A stretch of DNA of 64,000 nt from Thermococcus camini (GCF_904067545.1 NZ_LR881183.1:1958530-2022529); one strand, 5' to 3'; numbered from the stretch's first letter, positions 1 to 11,628 are shown. The notes: generated by a model from the sequence alone, not told the origin. A program made the numbers and translations.

Positions 1-1493
<1,493 letters not shown>

Positions 1494-1505
1494 TTAAGGG
1501 GGGCT

Positions 1506-2831
1506 TCAAAAACCTCTGCGCCTCGCGAGCCATGAAAGGGCCCTCGCCGCGCGCTCCGGGGTCGGGAAGTTCTTGATCCCATGCTCCTCCAAAAGCCGAA
1601 CGCCTTCCCTGACCAGGTCTCCGGCCATGAAGTTGACGATGACCGGTTTGTCGCATTCGGCCTCGATTACCGCCTTCGCTATCTCTTCGCTTGGAATAAA
1701 AATCGGTGGCACGCAGATAACGAGGAGCGAATCCACGTTTTTATCTCCACAAACGACCTCGATGGTCCTCCGGTAACGCTCATAGTCGGCATCCGCTATC
1801 AGGTCTATTGGGTTCTTTACCGAGCACTGGGGTGGGAGAAAAGAGCGGAGTTCCTCGACGGTTTCATCGCTCAGCCTGGCCATCTCAAGGCCCAGCCTTT
1901 CGAGCTTGTCCGTTGCGAGAACGCCCGGACCGCCGGAGTTGGTAATTACCGCGACCCTCTTCCCGGCTCGGGTGTACATCTCGAATGCCTTGGCAGCATC
2001 GAAGAGCTCCTCCATCTCCTCGACCTCGATAGCTCCAGCCTGCCTGAAAGCCGCGCGATAAATCTCGTAAGAACCCGCGAGCGAGCCTGTATGTGAAGCC
2101 GCAGCTTTAGCTCCGCTCGCGCTCTTGCCGGCCTTGAGGATGATGACCGGTTTTTTAGTGCTCGCGTAGCGGAGGGCCTCTAAAAAGCGCCTGCCGTCCT
2201 TAACGCCCTCGATGTAGAGGGCTATAGCCTTGGTATTCTCATCGTCCGCGAAGTACTCCAAAAAGTCGCTCTCGTTTAAATCAGCGGCGTTTCCATAGGA
2301 AACGAAGGCAGAAAAGCCAATCCCCTCGTCGTTGCCCATTGCCAAAGCCGCGCCACCGAAGGCACCGCTCTGACTGATTAATGCCAGCCCACCGGGCTTA
2401 ACCCTGACCTCAAAGGAGCCGAAGAACTTCCCGTGGACGCCGAAGATGCCGGCGCAGTTTGGTCCGATGATTCTGATGCCGTGCTTTCTCGCCTTTTCCA
2501 CCAGTTCGCGCTCGAGATCAGCGTTCCCAACCTCGGAGAAGCCGGCAGAGATGACGACGGCGCCCTTGATGAGGGGACCGATTTCGTCTATGAGGGACGG
2601 CACGAACTTTGCCGGAATCGCGATTATGGCTGTGTCAACGGCCTCATCAAGCGTCTCACGGATTTGGAGGGTTCTCCCGGCGACCTCGACAGTTCCACCC
2701 TTCGGGTTGACCGGGATTATTTCACCTTCAAAGCCGCCCTCGACGATGTTCCTCAGGATTTCGTAGGCTATGGCGCCATTCTTGAATGAGCCAAACACCG
2801 CAACGCGAGAGGGATAAAAGAAGAAGTCCAT
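1506..2831 (-). CDS. acyl-CoA synthetase (NDP-forming) alpha subunit, paralogue
   Basis: The 441-residue product has the CoA-binding Rossmann domain at the N-terminus (DFFFYPSRVAVFGSF), the ligase domain with GPNCAGIFG and SQSGAFGG, and the conserved AAASHTGSLAGS stretch whose His is phosphorylated during catalysis in the Pyrococcus enzyme family. These enzymes convert acyl-CoA, ADP and phosphate to acid, ATP and CoA, the energy-yielding last step of peptide and sugar fermentation. Usual alpha subunits are about 460 residues. No beta (ATP-grasp) subunit is in the window, so it must pair with a distant one. Its ATG directly follows the stop of the upstream gene (TGAATG), so the two are translationally coupled. 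Acyl specificity cannot be read here. Confidence 0.88.
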   Translation of the reverse strand: MDFFFYPSRVAVFGSFKNGAIAYEILRNIVEGGFEGEIIPVNPKGGTVEVAGRTLQIRETLDEAVDTAIIAIPAKFVPSLIDEIGPLIKGAVVISAGFSEVGNADLERELVEKARKHGIRIIGPNCAGIFGVHGKFFGSFEVRVKPGGLALISQSGAFGGAALAMGNDEGIGFSAFVSYGNAADLNESDFLEYFADDENTKAIALYIEGVKDGRRFLEALRYASTKKPVIILKAGKSASGAKAAASHTGSLAGSYEIYRAAFRQAGAIEVEEMEELFDAAKAFEMYTRAGKRVAVITNSGGPGVLATDKLERLGLEMARLSDETVEELRSFLPPQCSVKNPIDLIADADYERYRRTIEVVCGDKNVDSLLVICVPPIFIPSEEIAKAVIEAECDKPVIVNFMAGDLVREGVRLLEEHGIKNFPTPERAARALSWLARRRGF

Positions 2832-4028
2832 TCACTCACCTCCATCCATCTCTCCAGATTCTTCCCCATTCCCTGAATCTTCCACTGAAGCCTCTCCTTC
2901 TTCAGGGGGCTCCTCGGTTTCTTCCACCTCTGAGCCGGAGGAACGGCGCCTCTTTAGAACCACTATGACAAGCACAACCAGGACCACCAGGCCGCCCCAG
3001 AGGTAGGGAACGTAATTTGTTTTCTCCTCCGTGACCGTGATGATTACTGTGTTGTCCGGGGCGAGCTGGTACGTTCCACCCTCCACATGAACCTCATCGA
3101 AGCTTCCGGGGAGCTTGATGACGGCCTGCCACACCTTCTCCTTGGAGGTCTCCCTGTAAGAGACCTCGGGCTTTGCCACACCGATGACAACCAGGCTGCC
3201 GTTTCTCTGGGAGGAGTCGATGCTGACTATATCCATGGTGCCCCTAAATCCCTTGATAATATATTCCACGGTGCTTTTGCTGGCCTCCGCCCCGCTGAAG
3301 GTGGCGTTGAACTGGACGTAGCCCTCGTGGGGGTCGTAAACCAGGGTAATGGTTCTGTTGGTCTCATTGAGGAACCGCATAAAAGTGTAGAGGGGCGTGT
3401 AGACCTCGATCAGCGGTATGTAGTCTCCCCCCGTCCAGATGGCCACCCCATCGGTGAAGTCATCCGGTTTGGGGGCCAGGTTCTTGACCTCATAGTCCTC
3501 GGGGAGGATCAGCGTCATCTTGTCCCAGGTGTAGGCGAAGACATGTCCCTTGAAGACGAAGTCCATCGAGCCGGGCAGGGGGCACCTGAGAACCTTCCCG
3601 TCGTCGCTTACAAGAAAGTTGGAAATCACGAAGGTGACCGTGGCTGACCAGTTATCAAGGACGCGAACAGGGCCTCCCTCAGGAAGGTATATCGTGCTGG
3701 AAACGTTGGCCGCCTCAAAGCGCTTCTCAAAGTTGTCCTTGAGGTTCTCATACACCAGCTGCCGGACAAAGTCCCGAAATTCATCCTCAGCCTTCGTGCT
3801 GTTGTTGGAAGCGAGGTTCTCGAAGTAAGCCCTATAGACAGGGTCCTTCAGAACGGCGTGAACCTTGAAGGTAGCCATCCAGACCTGGGAGCCGTTCACG
3901 GTGGTGGGGGCCACTTTGATCACGAAGTCTATGTCAAATAGGGGCTGGGGATCGTCCGCGGCGGAAGCCACGCCAAAGAGAGGAGTGATGAGAAGAACCG
4001 TGAGAATCAGAACCGCCAGCTTCCTCAT
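2832..4028 (-). CDS. secreted single-pass membrane protein, unknown function
   Basis: 398 residues. I do not recognise the family. A signal peptide (MRKLAVLILTVLLITPLFG, cleavage near VASA) is followed by a long beta-rich extracellular part with several N-x-T/S sites, then a C-terminal transmembrane helix (GGLVVLVVLVIVVL) with a KRRR stop-transfer and an acidic tail of about 40 residues. This is the layout of a cell-surface protein anchored from its C-terminus. The start at 4028 follows GGAGGTGATGG; in-frame sequence upstream is not protein-like. The downstream acyl-CoA synthetase starts at the base after its stop. A 69-base gap separates it from the divergent coaD. Confidence 0.75.
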   Translation of the reverse strand: MRKLAVLILTVLLITPLFGVASAADDPQPLFDIDFVIKVAPTTVNGSQVWMATFKVHAVLKDPVYRAYFENLASNNSTKAEDEFRDFVRQLVYENLKDNFEKRFEAANVSSTIYLPEGGPVRVLDNWSATVTFVISNFLVSDDGKVLRCPLPGSMDFVFKGHVFAYTWDKMTLILPEDYEVKNLAPKPDDFTDGVAIWTGGDYIPLIEVYTPLYTFMRFLNETNRTITLVYDPHEGYVQFNATFSGAEASKSTVEYIIKGFRGTMDIVSIDSSQRNGSLVVIGVAKPEVSYRETSKEKVWQAVIKLPGSFDEVHVEGGTYQLAPDNTVIITVTEEKTNYVPYLWGGLVVLVVLVIVVLKRRRSSGSEVEETEEPPEEGEASVEDSGNGEESGEMDGGE

Positions 4029-4097
4029 TCCATCACCTCCGAAAGAATCTCCACAGGCAATAAAAAAGCTTATTGGTTCGTCGCCCAAGGTACCCCC
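4029..4097. promoter_or_regulatory. compact divergent promoter
   Basis: The 69 bases between two divergent starts hold one AT-rich patch, AATAAAAAAGCTTATT at about 4059-4074. Read leftward it gives a TATA box about 30 bases before the secreted-protein start; read rightward it lies about 28 bases before coaD. The two promoters therefore overlap and may compete. Confidence 0.45.
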
Positions 4098-5314
<1,217 letters not shown>

Positions 5315-5357
5315 TGTCTTCCCTCCCCATTTTCAAAGATAGACAATATAAAAAAGA

Positions 5358-6131
5358 TTACATAGCCGTGTAACCCCCGTCCACCACAAGCTCCGCTCCG
5401 GTAACGAAGCGGGACTCATCAGAGGCAAGGTAGAGGACGGCGTAGGCAACGTCCATCGGCTCACCGACAAAGCCAACGGGGTTCATCTTGGCGAAGACCC
5501 CCCTGCACTGTTCCTCATCATCAACACCCATTTTTTTGCAGGCCTTCATGAGCATGGGCGTCCAGATGCTCCCTGGGTGGACAGAGTTAACACGGATTCC
5601 GTACTTGGCATAAAGGAGGGCATCGGTTTTGGTCATGAGCCTGACGGCACCTTTCGATGCATGGTACGGCGGAATTCCCGGAGAACCTACTATGCCGTAG
5701 ATCGAGGAGACGTTCACTATGCTCCCACCACCGTTTTTAATCATGTACGGGACAGCGTGCTTCGTGCAGAAGAAAACCCCTTTGACGTTGACATCCATAA
5801 CCTGATCCCACTCCCCCTCCGTCAGCTCGTGTGTCGGCTTGTCCGGGCCAGAGATACCAGCGTTGTTGACAAGTATGTCCAGCTTGCCAAACTCCTCAAC
5901 GACCTCCCTGAAAACTCTCTCCACCTCTGCCTCGTTGCTAACGTCAAGTTTCCAGAACTTTGCTGTGCCGCCTTCTGAGATGATCTCCTCAACTACTTTC
6001 CTACCGCGCTCCTCGTTCCGTCCGGTAACGGCAACCTTTGCGCCCTCTCTGGCCAAAAGCTTCGCTATAGCCCTTCCAATCCCGGAAGTGGCACCGGTCA
6101 CAATGGCCACTTTCCCCTCAACCCTACCCAT
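5358..6131 (-). CDS. short-chain dehydrogenase/reductase (SDR)
   Basis: 257 residues, the usual classical SDR length. Motifs in order: TGATSGIG cofactor loop near residue 12, LDV and NNAG (near 90), catalytic Ser in NVSSIYG (near 143), and Tyr-x3-Lys in YHASK (near 158), then the P-G-x-I-x-T substrate loop. The residue after the second strand is Arg (VTGRNEER), which favours NADP(H). It resembles the glucose-1-dehydrogenase/3-oxoacyl-ACP reductase subgroup, but the substrate cannot be deduced. It is monocistronic, convergent with tpiA and divergent from tRNA-Gln. Start ATG at 6131; no strong ribosome binding site is visible, so a leaderless message is possible. Confidence 0.88.
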   Translation of the reverse strand: MGRVEGKVAIVTGATSGIGRAIAKLLAREGAKVAVTGRNEERGRKVVEEIISEGGTAKFWKLDVSNEAEVERVFREVVEEFGKLDILVNNAGISGPDKPTHELTEGEWDQVMDVNVKGVFFCTKHAVPYMIKNGGGSIVNVSSIYGIVGSPGIPPYHASKGAVRLMTKTDALLYAKYGIRVNSVHPGSIWTPMLMKACKKMGVDDEEQCRGVFAKMNPVGFVGEPMDVAYAVLYLASDESRFVTGAELVVDGGYTAM

Positions 6132-6260
6132 AGGCAGGCCCCCATATAGTTACGAGTCCATAATTACAACTTGATAGTTATAAATTTTTTCTATTACCAC
6201 TCTTCCAGAGTGATGAAGCCGGAAAGTTTTAATAATTATGACTTAGAGGACTGTCCAAAG

Positions 6261-6275
6261 CTTAAGATTTATAAG
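6261..6275 (+). promoter_or_regulatory. TATA/BRE promoter of tRNA-Gln
   Basis: CTTAAGATTTATAAG lies about 30 bases before the first tRNA base, the expected place for an archaeal BRE plus TATA box. Confidence 0.6.
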
Positions 6276-6300
6276 CTCGGACTCGGCTTTTCTATCGGGC

Positions 6301-6376
6301 AGCCCCGTGGTGTAGCGGCCAAGCATGCGGGACTTTGGATCCCGCGACCCGGGTTCGAATCCCGGCGGGGCTACCA
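6301..6376 (+). tRNA. tRNA-Gln (anticodon TTG), CCA encoded
   Basis: A complete cloverleaf: acceptor stem AGCCCCG/CGGGGCT, D arm with GTGTAGCGGCCAAGCAT, anticodon stem CGGGA/TCCCG around the loop CTTTGGA (anticodon TTG, reading CAA), and T arm CCGGG-TTCGAAT-CCCGG. Discriminator A at 6373 and an encoded CCA follow. No intron. It is followed directly by a hairpin and a palindromic element. Confidence 0.96.
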
Positions 6377-6378
6377 TA

Positions 6379-6402
6379 GAAACTTTGCCTGCGCAAAGTT
6401 TC
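6379..6402. repeat. hairpin 3' of tRNA-Gln
   Basis: GAAACTTTGC, loop ctgc, GCAAAGTTTC: a perfect 10-bp inverted repeat three bases after the tRNA CCA. It could mark the tRNA 3' end or be the edge of an inserted element. A near-copy is found at 6945-6968. Confidence 0.7.
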
Positions 6403-6668
6403 ATCAAAGTTTGTAGCTCCTCTTGAAAGGCTGATTCTAGGTGATTTTTTCTTTGAGTGGCTGTTTTGGAAGTGAGAACTTTCCTAGTTGTTTCCTAATT
6501 GCGGGTTTAACTTTAAAATCGACGCCCATTGGGCGTCAGGAGAGAATAAACCCCATTTCAGCAGGCTTTTTCAAAATGTTCTCGCCTGAAAATGAACATT
6601 TGGCGTGTAAAATCGGCTTGTATGGACGTTCTTTATGAGGAGCTACATGCCTTTGGTGAAGCTCTTTT
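6393..6668. repeat. concentric imperfect palindrome (MITE-like)
   Basis: Several inverted-repeat pairs share one centre near 6529: GACGCCCA/TGGGCGTC (6521-6537), GGGTTTA/TAAACCC (6503-6509 and 6547-6553), GAGAAC/GTTCTC (6474-6479 and 6578-6583), GATTTT/AAAATC (6443-6448 and 6609-6614) and GTAGCTCCTC/GAGGAGCTAC (6413-6422 and 6637-6646). The similarity continues outward (GTTTCATCAAAG versus GCTTCACCAAAG). The arms are diverged between these blocks. No credible gene lies inside. The structure suggests a decayed miniature inverted-repeat element or a long hairpin RNA; transposition has not been shown. Confidence 0.55.
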
Positions 6669-6944
6669 CAAAAGCTTCCTTCGCAAGCGCTGGCGGAATG
6701 TTTTGACTATTCTCTTGCTTTTGGTGTTGTTGCATGCCTTTTGCGATGCTAATTTTTGGTAGGGTTTGCGCTTTAATTGTCAATGTTATTGGTTGTGTTT
6801 CTTGTTTTTGGCGCCAGAAGGGCACTGGCTTGGAGTGAAACGCCAGCCAAATTGTCCAACGTCAGTATAAAACCCTTTAAGAACACCTTGTATAAGGCAT
6901 GCTAATTTCCACACTCCCAATTTGAACAGTTGGAATATTTTGGT
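6669..6944. other. AT-rich gene-less stretch
   Basis: No supportable gene. The stretch is T-rich on the + strand, has two copies of ATGCTAATTT (about 6747 and 6898), a TATA-like GTATAAAACCC near 6865 and an inverted GCGCCAG/CTGGC(G) pair near 6810-6860. A 60-codon leftward reading frame (6643-6825) has no family resemblance and a Gln/Lys-rich composition unlike neighbouring proteins. The base composition differs from the GC-rich surroundings, in keeping with inserted DNA next to a tRNA gene. Confidence 0.4.
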
Positions 6945-6968
6945 CAAGCTTTGCGCAAGCAAAGCTTG
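6945..6968. repeat. hairpin abutting the zinc-ribbon gene
   Basis: CAAGCTTTGC, loop gcaa, GCAAAGCTTG: a perfect 10-bp stem that ends exactly at the stop codon of the leftward gene at 6969. It may act as a 3'-end signal. It closely resembles the hairpin at 6379-6402, so the pair brackets the palindromic AT-rich stretch. Confidence 0.65.
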
Positions 6969-7661
6969 CTAAAACGCGAACTCCTCCACGCTGAACTCTT
7001 CCATGACCCTCTCGAAGTCGTGCTCGGGCGCGTAGGTGAAGCCGCAGGAAGAGCACTTTAGGACACCGTTCTCTTCATGGAGCGGGGCAAAGCAGACAGG
7101 GCAGCGGTACTCCTCGCGGGAAAGCCTGTCGTAAACCTCGTCCTTCATCACGAGAAGGTTCAGCTCGACCTCCCAGTCCTCGTGGAGCATGCCCCAGTAG
7201 GGGGTCTCGACCGGGTAGAAGTCCTCAAGGATGAGCGCGTTTATCCCAATCCCCCTGACACCGGGCGGGAGCTTGCCGGTCGGCTCTATGCTCACCACGT
7301 ACTGGTCGTAGAACTCTATGTGCTCAGCCCTGACTGTTAAGCCGCGGGAGAGCCTTGAGCGAAGGGGAATCAGCTGGAGGAAAAGGTTTTCCCTCTCAAC
7401 GTCCCAGCTCGCGCTTACTGAAACGCTCCCCTTCATGAAGAACTGGGTTATGTACCCATCATCGCGCTCCTCGCCAGCTAAAGAAAAGCCCAGCTTGCCC
7501 ATTGCCCGCCCAAGGAAGTTCGGCCTTGGAAGCCGCTGATAGTTCACCAGATACTCACCTATCCACCCCGCTAACGGCATAGAATAGCCTATGAACGCCT
7601 GCCTCTGAACCCGCAGGTAGGCCACGCTGGGGAGCAATTTGAACCCTGGGTTCATCTCCAT
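6969..7661 (-). CDS. zinc-ribbon protein, unknown function
   Basis: 230 residues. I do not recognise a named family. The N-terminal 180 residues are a mixed alpha/beta region without transmembrane helices; the C-terminus carries a zinc ribbon, CPVC then CSSC spaced about 17 residues apart (RCPVCFAPLH and LKCSSCGFTY). Such ribbons are common in archaeal nucleic-acid or protein-binding factors. The start is uncertain: ATG at 7661 or 7655, both without a good ribosome binding site. A TATA-like CATATATATC about 30 bases upstream suggests a leaderless transcript. It lies just downstream of, and in the same direction as, the PolD operon, but has its own promoter. Confidence 0.7.
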   Translation of the reverse strand: MEMNPGFKLLPSVAYLRVQRQAFIGYSMPLAGWIGEYLVNYQRLPRPNFLGRAMGKLGFSLAGEERDDGYITQFFMKGSVSVSASWDVERENLFLQLIPLRSRLSRGLTVRAEHIEFYDQYVVSIEPTGKLPPGVRGIGINALILEDFYPVETPYWGMLHEDWEVELNLLVMKDEVYDRLSREEYRCPVCFAPLHEENGVLKCSSCGFTYAPEHDFERVMEEFSVEEFAF

Positions 7662-7704
7662 CAAAGAAAGAGCGGTATAATGATATATATGATTAACGGA
7701 AAAA

Positions 7705-10700
7705 CTAAGAACCGAAAAACTCGTCGAGGCTTATGCCCTTCTTTTTCTTCTTACCCTTCGATTTTTCGTCCTCCGCTTTCTTTTTCATCATGTATTCCTT
7801 AAGGGCGGCCTTTTCAGGTCCCTTGACGGGTTTTATCTTCTTCTCAGAGCGCTTGGGAGATTTGGATTCCTTCTTTTTCTCGGTCTTAGCACTCTTCCTG
7901 AATTTTCCGTTTGCTTTCAGCTCGTCAAGGTAGCCGTTCTTCCCGTTGGACTTGCCGGTCCTTTCCTTTATCATCTTCTCACAGACATCAGCGGAAAAGC
8001 CCATCAGCGTCCTCTGCCTCTCCGGAAAGACGTTCTCGAAAAGGCTCTTGATGTCCTTCTCGGTCAGACATATCCTCTGCCTCGTGTAATCCAGGACGCT
8101 GTACTTTGTAACGAGCATTTTGGCAGTTGGCAGATACTTCTCTATGGCACCTTTGCTGACTGTCAGGACTATCTTGCCGCCGCACTTGGGGCACTTGCCG
8201 GTCAGCGGCGGCCTTCTGTATTTGGTGTTGCACTTCACACACCGGAACTCCTGCCTCGTGAAGCTCCTCAGGTTGCCCCTCAGGTCCGGAACGAGGTGGG
8301 AGTTGATTATCGTTTCTGCCACGTGGTGCTCATCGACCGCCCTTATGCGCTCCGCCAGGGCCAGCTGGCGCTCGACCTTCTCCACCATGTCGCCGAGCTG
8401 TTTGTACAGGCTCATCTTCGGGCCGAGACCTATATCGTCCGTATCGTGGGTAAACTTTATGCCTTCATACATCTCAGGTTTGCCCAATCTGTCCTCGACG
8501 CGCTCGATGAACTTAATCTCCTTGGGCGATTTCATCTCGTAGGTGGCGTCGTAGAACTCCAGGGGATAGTACCTGACGACGTCCATGTTGTGAACCTCGC
8601 TGTCAACCTCTCTTGGATCGAGGCGCGTGGTAACGACTAAAGGCGCGTCCATCTTTCCGCCGCGCTTCTCGGGCAGATAGTAACGAGAAAAGTTCAATAA
8701 TGCATCCATAAGTAACATCACACTATCCTCGTCCCCGTCGCAGTTGCGTCTTTTGGCGGCATGGTAATACGGGTGAGCATATCCCACAAGAACGTCGGAG
8801 AAGCCTATTATCCTGCCTATGATTCCAGCCGAGGTGTGGGGGGCGAGACCTATCACGAGGTGGCCGACCAGGTCTTCCATCTTCTCGGCGTTGTAGAAGC
8901 GCGGAAGACCGTAGAACTTCTCAAGAAGGTCGTCGATGAAGCGGGCCACCTTGAGGAGATATTTACCTGCCTCGTAGGGCAGTATGACATCCTGAACCCT
9001 CAGCTCGAGTATCTGGTCGTCCCGCTCAAGGGGCTTGCCCTCGAAGTCATGGGTGTAGCCGAGTTCGCGAAGCTTCTCAACGCTCGTACCTATCTCCCTT
9101 GGCTTGAAGTGGGTTATCGGGGCGTCGGTGGCGTCGAAACGAATGGTACCATCCTTAAAGACGTAGACGTCGTTTTTGGCCCTCAGCAGACCCTTCTCAA
9201 GCGGCTCGGCCATTTTGAAGCCGGAGGTCATTCCCTGGACGCCCTTGAGCCTGTCGATGCCGTAGACCTTGACGTTCTCCATCGCCGCGCGGAGAAGCTC
9301 CGATGGCTTTATGGTTCTCCTCGCGTAGGGCTTCAGCTCGGTGCCGCACTTGGGACAGTGGAAGTCAAAGCTTTCCGCCTCGTTTTCAGGATAATCGACG
9401 TTGCACTTGGCGCAGTGCCAGAGGAGTTCCTTTCTCGTTCCGCAGCGAGGGCAAAGGTGCTCCGGCCCGGTGTGACCGCATTCGGGGCACTTGAAGAAGG
9501 CTATCTCCACGCTCGTTACCTTACCTTCCTCGGCGGCCTTCTTAATGTCCCTGCTGGAGCCACCAGCTAAACCGATCGGGAAGAGAACCTGAACCGGAGG
9601 TTTCATCTTCCTCTCCTTGGCCTTCTCGGGCCTGCCCATCCTGGCCCCAATCCAGCTTATGCCCCTGTCACGGAGCTTTATCCGGTTGTTCTCGTTGATG
9701 ATGTCTATGACGGTGAAAAAGGGCTTCGCCCTGAACTCCCATTCGAGGTTGCCCAGGGGAGTCAAAAGGGCGGCACTCCACGGGTAATCGATCACTATAA
9801 CCTTCTTCCTGTCTTCAGTTCTCTCAAGCCCGTGTGGCAATCCAAGGAGTTCAAGGTAGCGCTTTATCTTGGGGTCGTTGTCGAGAACTACCTTCCTCGC
9901 GAACTTGTTCTTCATGTGCTCGTCCCACCCTATCTGAGCGCCAACCAGAGCCCTCTGGAGCTCCTCAACTTCTTCTGGCCTGAGCGTGTTCCAGTAGAGG
10001 GTGTAGTGGGGATGAAACGGAACATCGAGGACCTTCGATAGGTGTATCGCCAGCTCAACACTGGGCCTAACGCGGAGCGGATCCTTCAGCAGGTTTTCAA
10101 GGAAGTCGGCGTCGACCTCAAGGTATTCCGCCGCCTCCTCTATGGCTTCGCGTGGGTTATCGGAGAACGGCTTAAGCTCAACCTCGTAGGTCTCGGCTAT
10201 AGCTTTGACGAACTCCTGAATCCACCATTCCTCAGCGTAGTTGGCAGGTAAAAGCGTCTGGTTGTTCTCAACGAAGTCGCCGAAGTTTACTAAAGCGTCG
10301 CCGACGTAGAGTATCTCCTCTATTTCGTTTCTCACCCTCAAAGCGGTCTCGTAGTCATCAACCCGTATAACGCTCCCGTTCTTGAGCTTGACTATCGGGC
10401 CTTCGACGGTGGTTGCAGGGGTAACTATACAGCCCTTGCCGGGCCTTTCCGTCTTCATCTGGGTTCCAATCGCTATGAACTCGTCGAGGATCAGCATGGT
10501 TGCGGGGTTCACGCTCCAGGTGGCGAAGCCGCTGACGCGACTCCTTCCGTAGCGCAGACGGAAGCCGCCGTTCTCGGAGGGCTCGGCGAAGAGCGGCCTT
10601 CCACCGATTATCTCCTTCGTGTACTTCTTGTTGGGGGCGATGTTGGCCTTGAAGCGCTCGTAGAGTTCGTAGTAGAAGCCCTTCTCAACTTTTTCGGCAA

Positions 10701-11628
10701 CTTCTTCCTTTGCCCCGGAATCCTCGGCCTTGGACTCGGCAGGCTCGGGCCCTTCTGCCTTCTTGCCCTTCTCCTTGGCATCTACGAACTCCTTTATCCA
10801 GTCCCAGCCCTCAACGCCCATCTTGTCTATGTACTTGACGAGCTTCTTGGCCTTCTGGAGGACACCCTCGGCGAGGACGAGTATGGCACCGCCGCGAAGG
10901 TGGTTGGTCTCAACGCCGGGAACGTCACGGTGGCTGACTTCAACCTTGTCGGTCTCTTCACCGGTTATCTCGATGGGGATGTTCTTCATGGCGAGTCTTA
11001 CCTCGTCTGCCTCCGGGTGGTACTGCAGCCTTGTAACTGCCCTGTGGTAGAGGTCTATCTCCTCCACCATTCTCTCTATGTGCTTCTCGCTCGGCTTGAA
11101 TCGGTCAAGGCCAAGCTTCTTCCGTACGTAGTCGCCGACGAGGACGCTGAGGGCCTGTGCGGTTCCTCCGGAGCTCCTGATGGGGCCCGCGTAGTAAAGG
11201 GCCAGGTATTCGGAATTGTCGCCCCACTCGTTCCTCTTGACCTTGACGTCGGCTATTCCCTCCAGGGGGGCGGAGACGATTCCCTCGGTGAGAATCGCTA
11301 GGGCGGTTCTAACGGCCTGCTCGGCGTAGCGCTCCTTGCTCCCCAGGTCGCCGAACTTCCCCTCGATAATCTCATCGACCACCTTCAGGGCGGCCAGCTC
11401 TTTACCGTACTCCTTAACAAGAACGCGTATCCTCTCGGCCACGCCCTTCGGACCGACGAGGCTCTCAACACGGCCGGCCATGTCGGTCGCCTGGGGAACC
11501 TCAACCTCAAGGCTGGGGTCCTTTCCCTGTTCACGGGCCTTTCTCGCCACCTCGTAAGCCCGGTCTATCTCACGTTGGAGGGATTCAAAGTAGGATTTCA
11601 TCTTGGATGAGTAGAGTTCCTCGCCCAT
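7705..11628 (-). CDS. polC: DNA polymerase D large subunit DP2
   Basis: Catalytic subunit of the euryarchaeal family D replicase. It has 1307 residues, near the intein-free length. Visible features: N-terminal domain; a central double-psi barrel region with cysteine clusters (CPECG...CPRCG...CAKC...CPKCG); the active-site stretch RRNCDGDEDS with the catalytic aspartates; a further zinc module near residue 1150 (CVKC...CPKCG); a Lys-rich linker; and a C-terminal PCNA-binding GISLDEFFGS. Several relatives carry an intein at the NCDGDEDS site; here it is uninterrupted. A charged low-complexity insert lies near residues 285-315. The gene begins one base after the end of DP1, making an operon cdc6-polB-polC leading away from oriC. 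Confidence 0.98.
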   Translation of the reverse strand: MGEELYSSKMKSYFESLQREIDRAYEVARKAREQGKDPSLEVEVPQATDMAGRVESLVGPKGVAERIRVLVKEYGKELAALKVVDEIIEGKFGDLGSKERYAEQAVRTALAILTEGIVSAPLEGIADVKVKRNEWGDNSEYLALYYAGPIRSSGGTAQALSVLVGDYVRKKLGLDRFKPSEKHIERMVEEIDLYHRAVTRLQYHPEADEVRLAMKNIPIEITGEETDKVEVSHRDVPGVETNHLRGGAILVLAEGVLQKAKKLVKYIDKMGVEGWDWIKEFVDAKEKGKKAEGPEPAESKAEDSGAKEEVAEKVEKGFYYELYERFKANIAPNKKYTKEIIGGRPLFAEPSENGGFRLRYGRSRVSGFATWSVNPATMLILDEFIAIGTQMKTERPGKGCIVTPATTVEGPIVKLKNGSVIRVDDYETALRVRNEIEEILYVGDALVNFGDFVENNQTLLPANYAEEWWIQEFVKAIAETYEVELKPFSDNPREAIEEAAEYLEVDADFLENLLKDPLRVRPSVELAIHLSKVLDVPFHPHYTLYWNTLRPEEVEELQRALVGAQIGWDEHMKNKFARKVVLDNDPKIKRYLELLGLPHGLERTEDRKKVIVIDYPWSAALLTPLGNLEWEFRAKPFFTVIDIINENNRIKLRDRGISWIGARMGRPEKAKERKMKPPVQVLFPIGLAGGSSRDIKKAAEEGKVTSVEIAFFKCPECGHTGPEHLCPRCGTRKELLWHCAKCNVDYPENEAESFDFHCPKCGTELKPYARRTIKPSELLRAAMENVKVYGIDRLKGVQGMTSGFKMAEPLEKGLLRAKNDVYVFKDGTIRFDATDAPITHFKPREIGTSVEKLRELGYTHDFEGKPLERDDQILELRVQDVILPYEAGKYLLKVARFIDDLLEKFYGLPRFYNAEKMEDLVGHLVIGLAPHTSAGIIGRIIGFSDVLVGYAHPYYHAAKRRNCDGDEDSVMLLMDALLNFSRYYLPEKRGGKMDAPLVVTTRLDPREVDSEVHNMDVVRYYPLEFYDATYEMKSPKEIKFIERVEDRLGKPEMYEGIKFTHDTDDIGLGPKMSLYKQLGDMVEKVERQLALAERIRAVDEHHVAETIINSHLVPDLRGNLRSFTRQEFRCVKCNTKYRRPPLTGKCPKCGGKIVLTVSKGAIEKYLPTAKMLVTKYSVLDYTRQRICLTEKDIKSLFENVFPERQRTLMGFSADVCEKMIKERTGKSNGKNGYLDELKANGKFRKSAKTEKKKESKSPKRSEKKIKPVKGPEKAALKEYMMKKKAEDEKSKGKKKKKGISLDEFFGS

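Noticed and set aside
1581..2096. Long rightward reading frame opposite the acyl-CoA synthetase gene
   Set aside because: Antisense shadow of a clearly conserved gene; no ribosome binding site or family resemblance.
6643..6825. 60-codon leftward frame in the AT-rich stretch
   Set aside because: Gln/Lys-rich composition, no ribosome binding site, partly inside the palindromic element.
8700..8770. Intein in PolD large subunit
   Set aside because: The usual insertion site NCDGDEDS is continuous.
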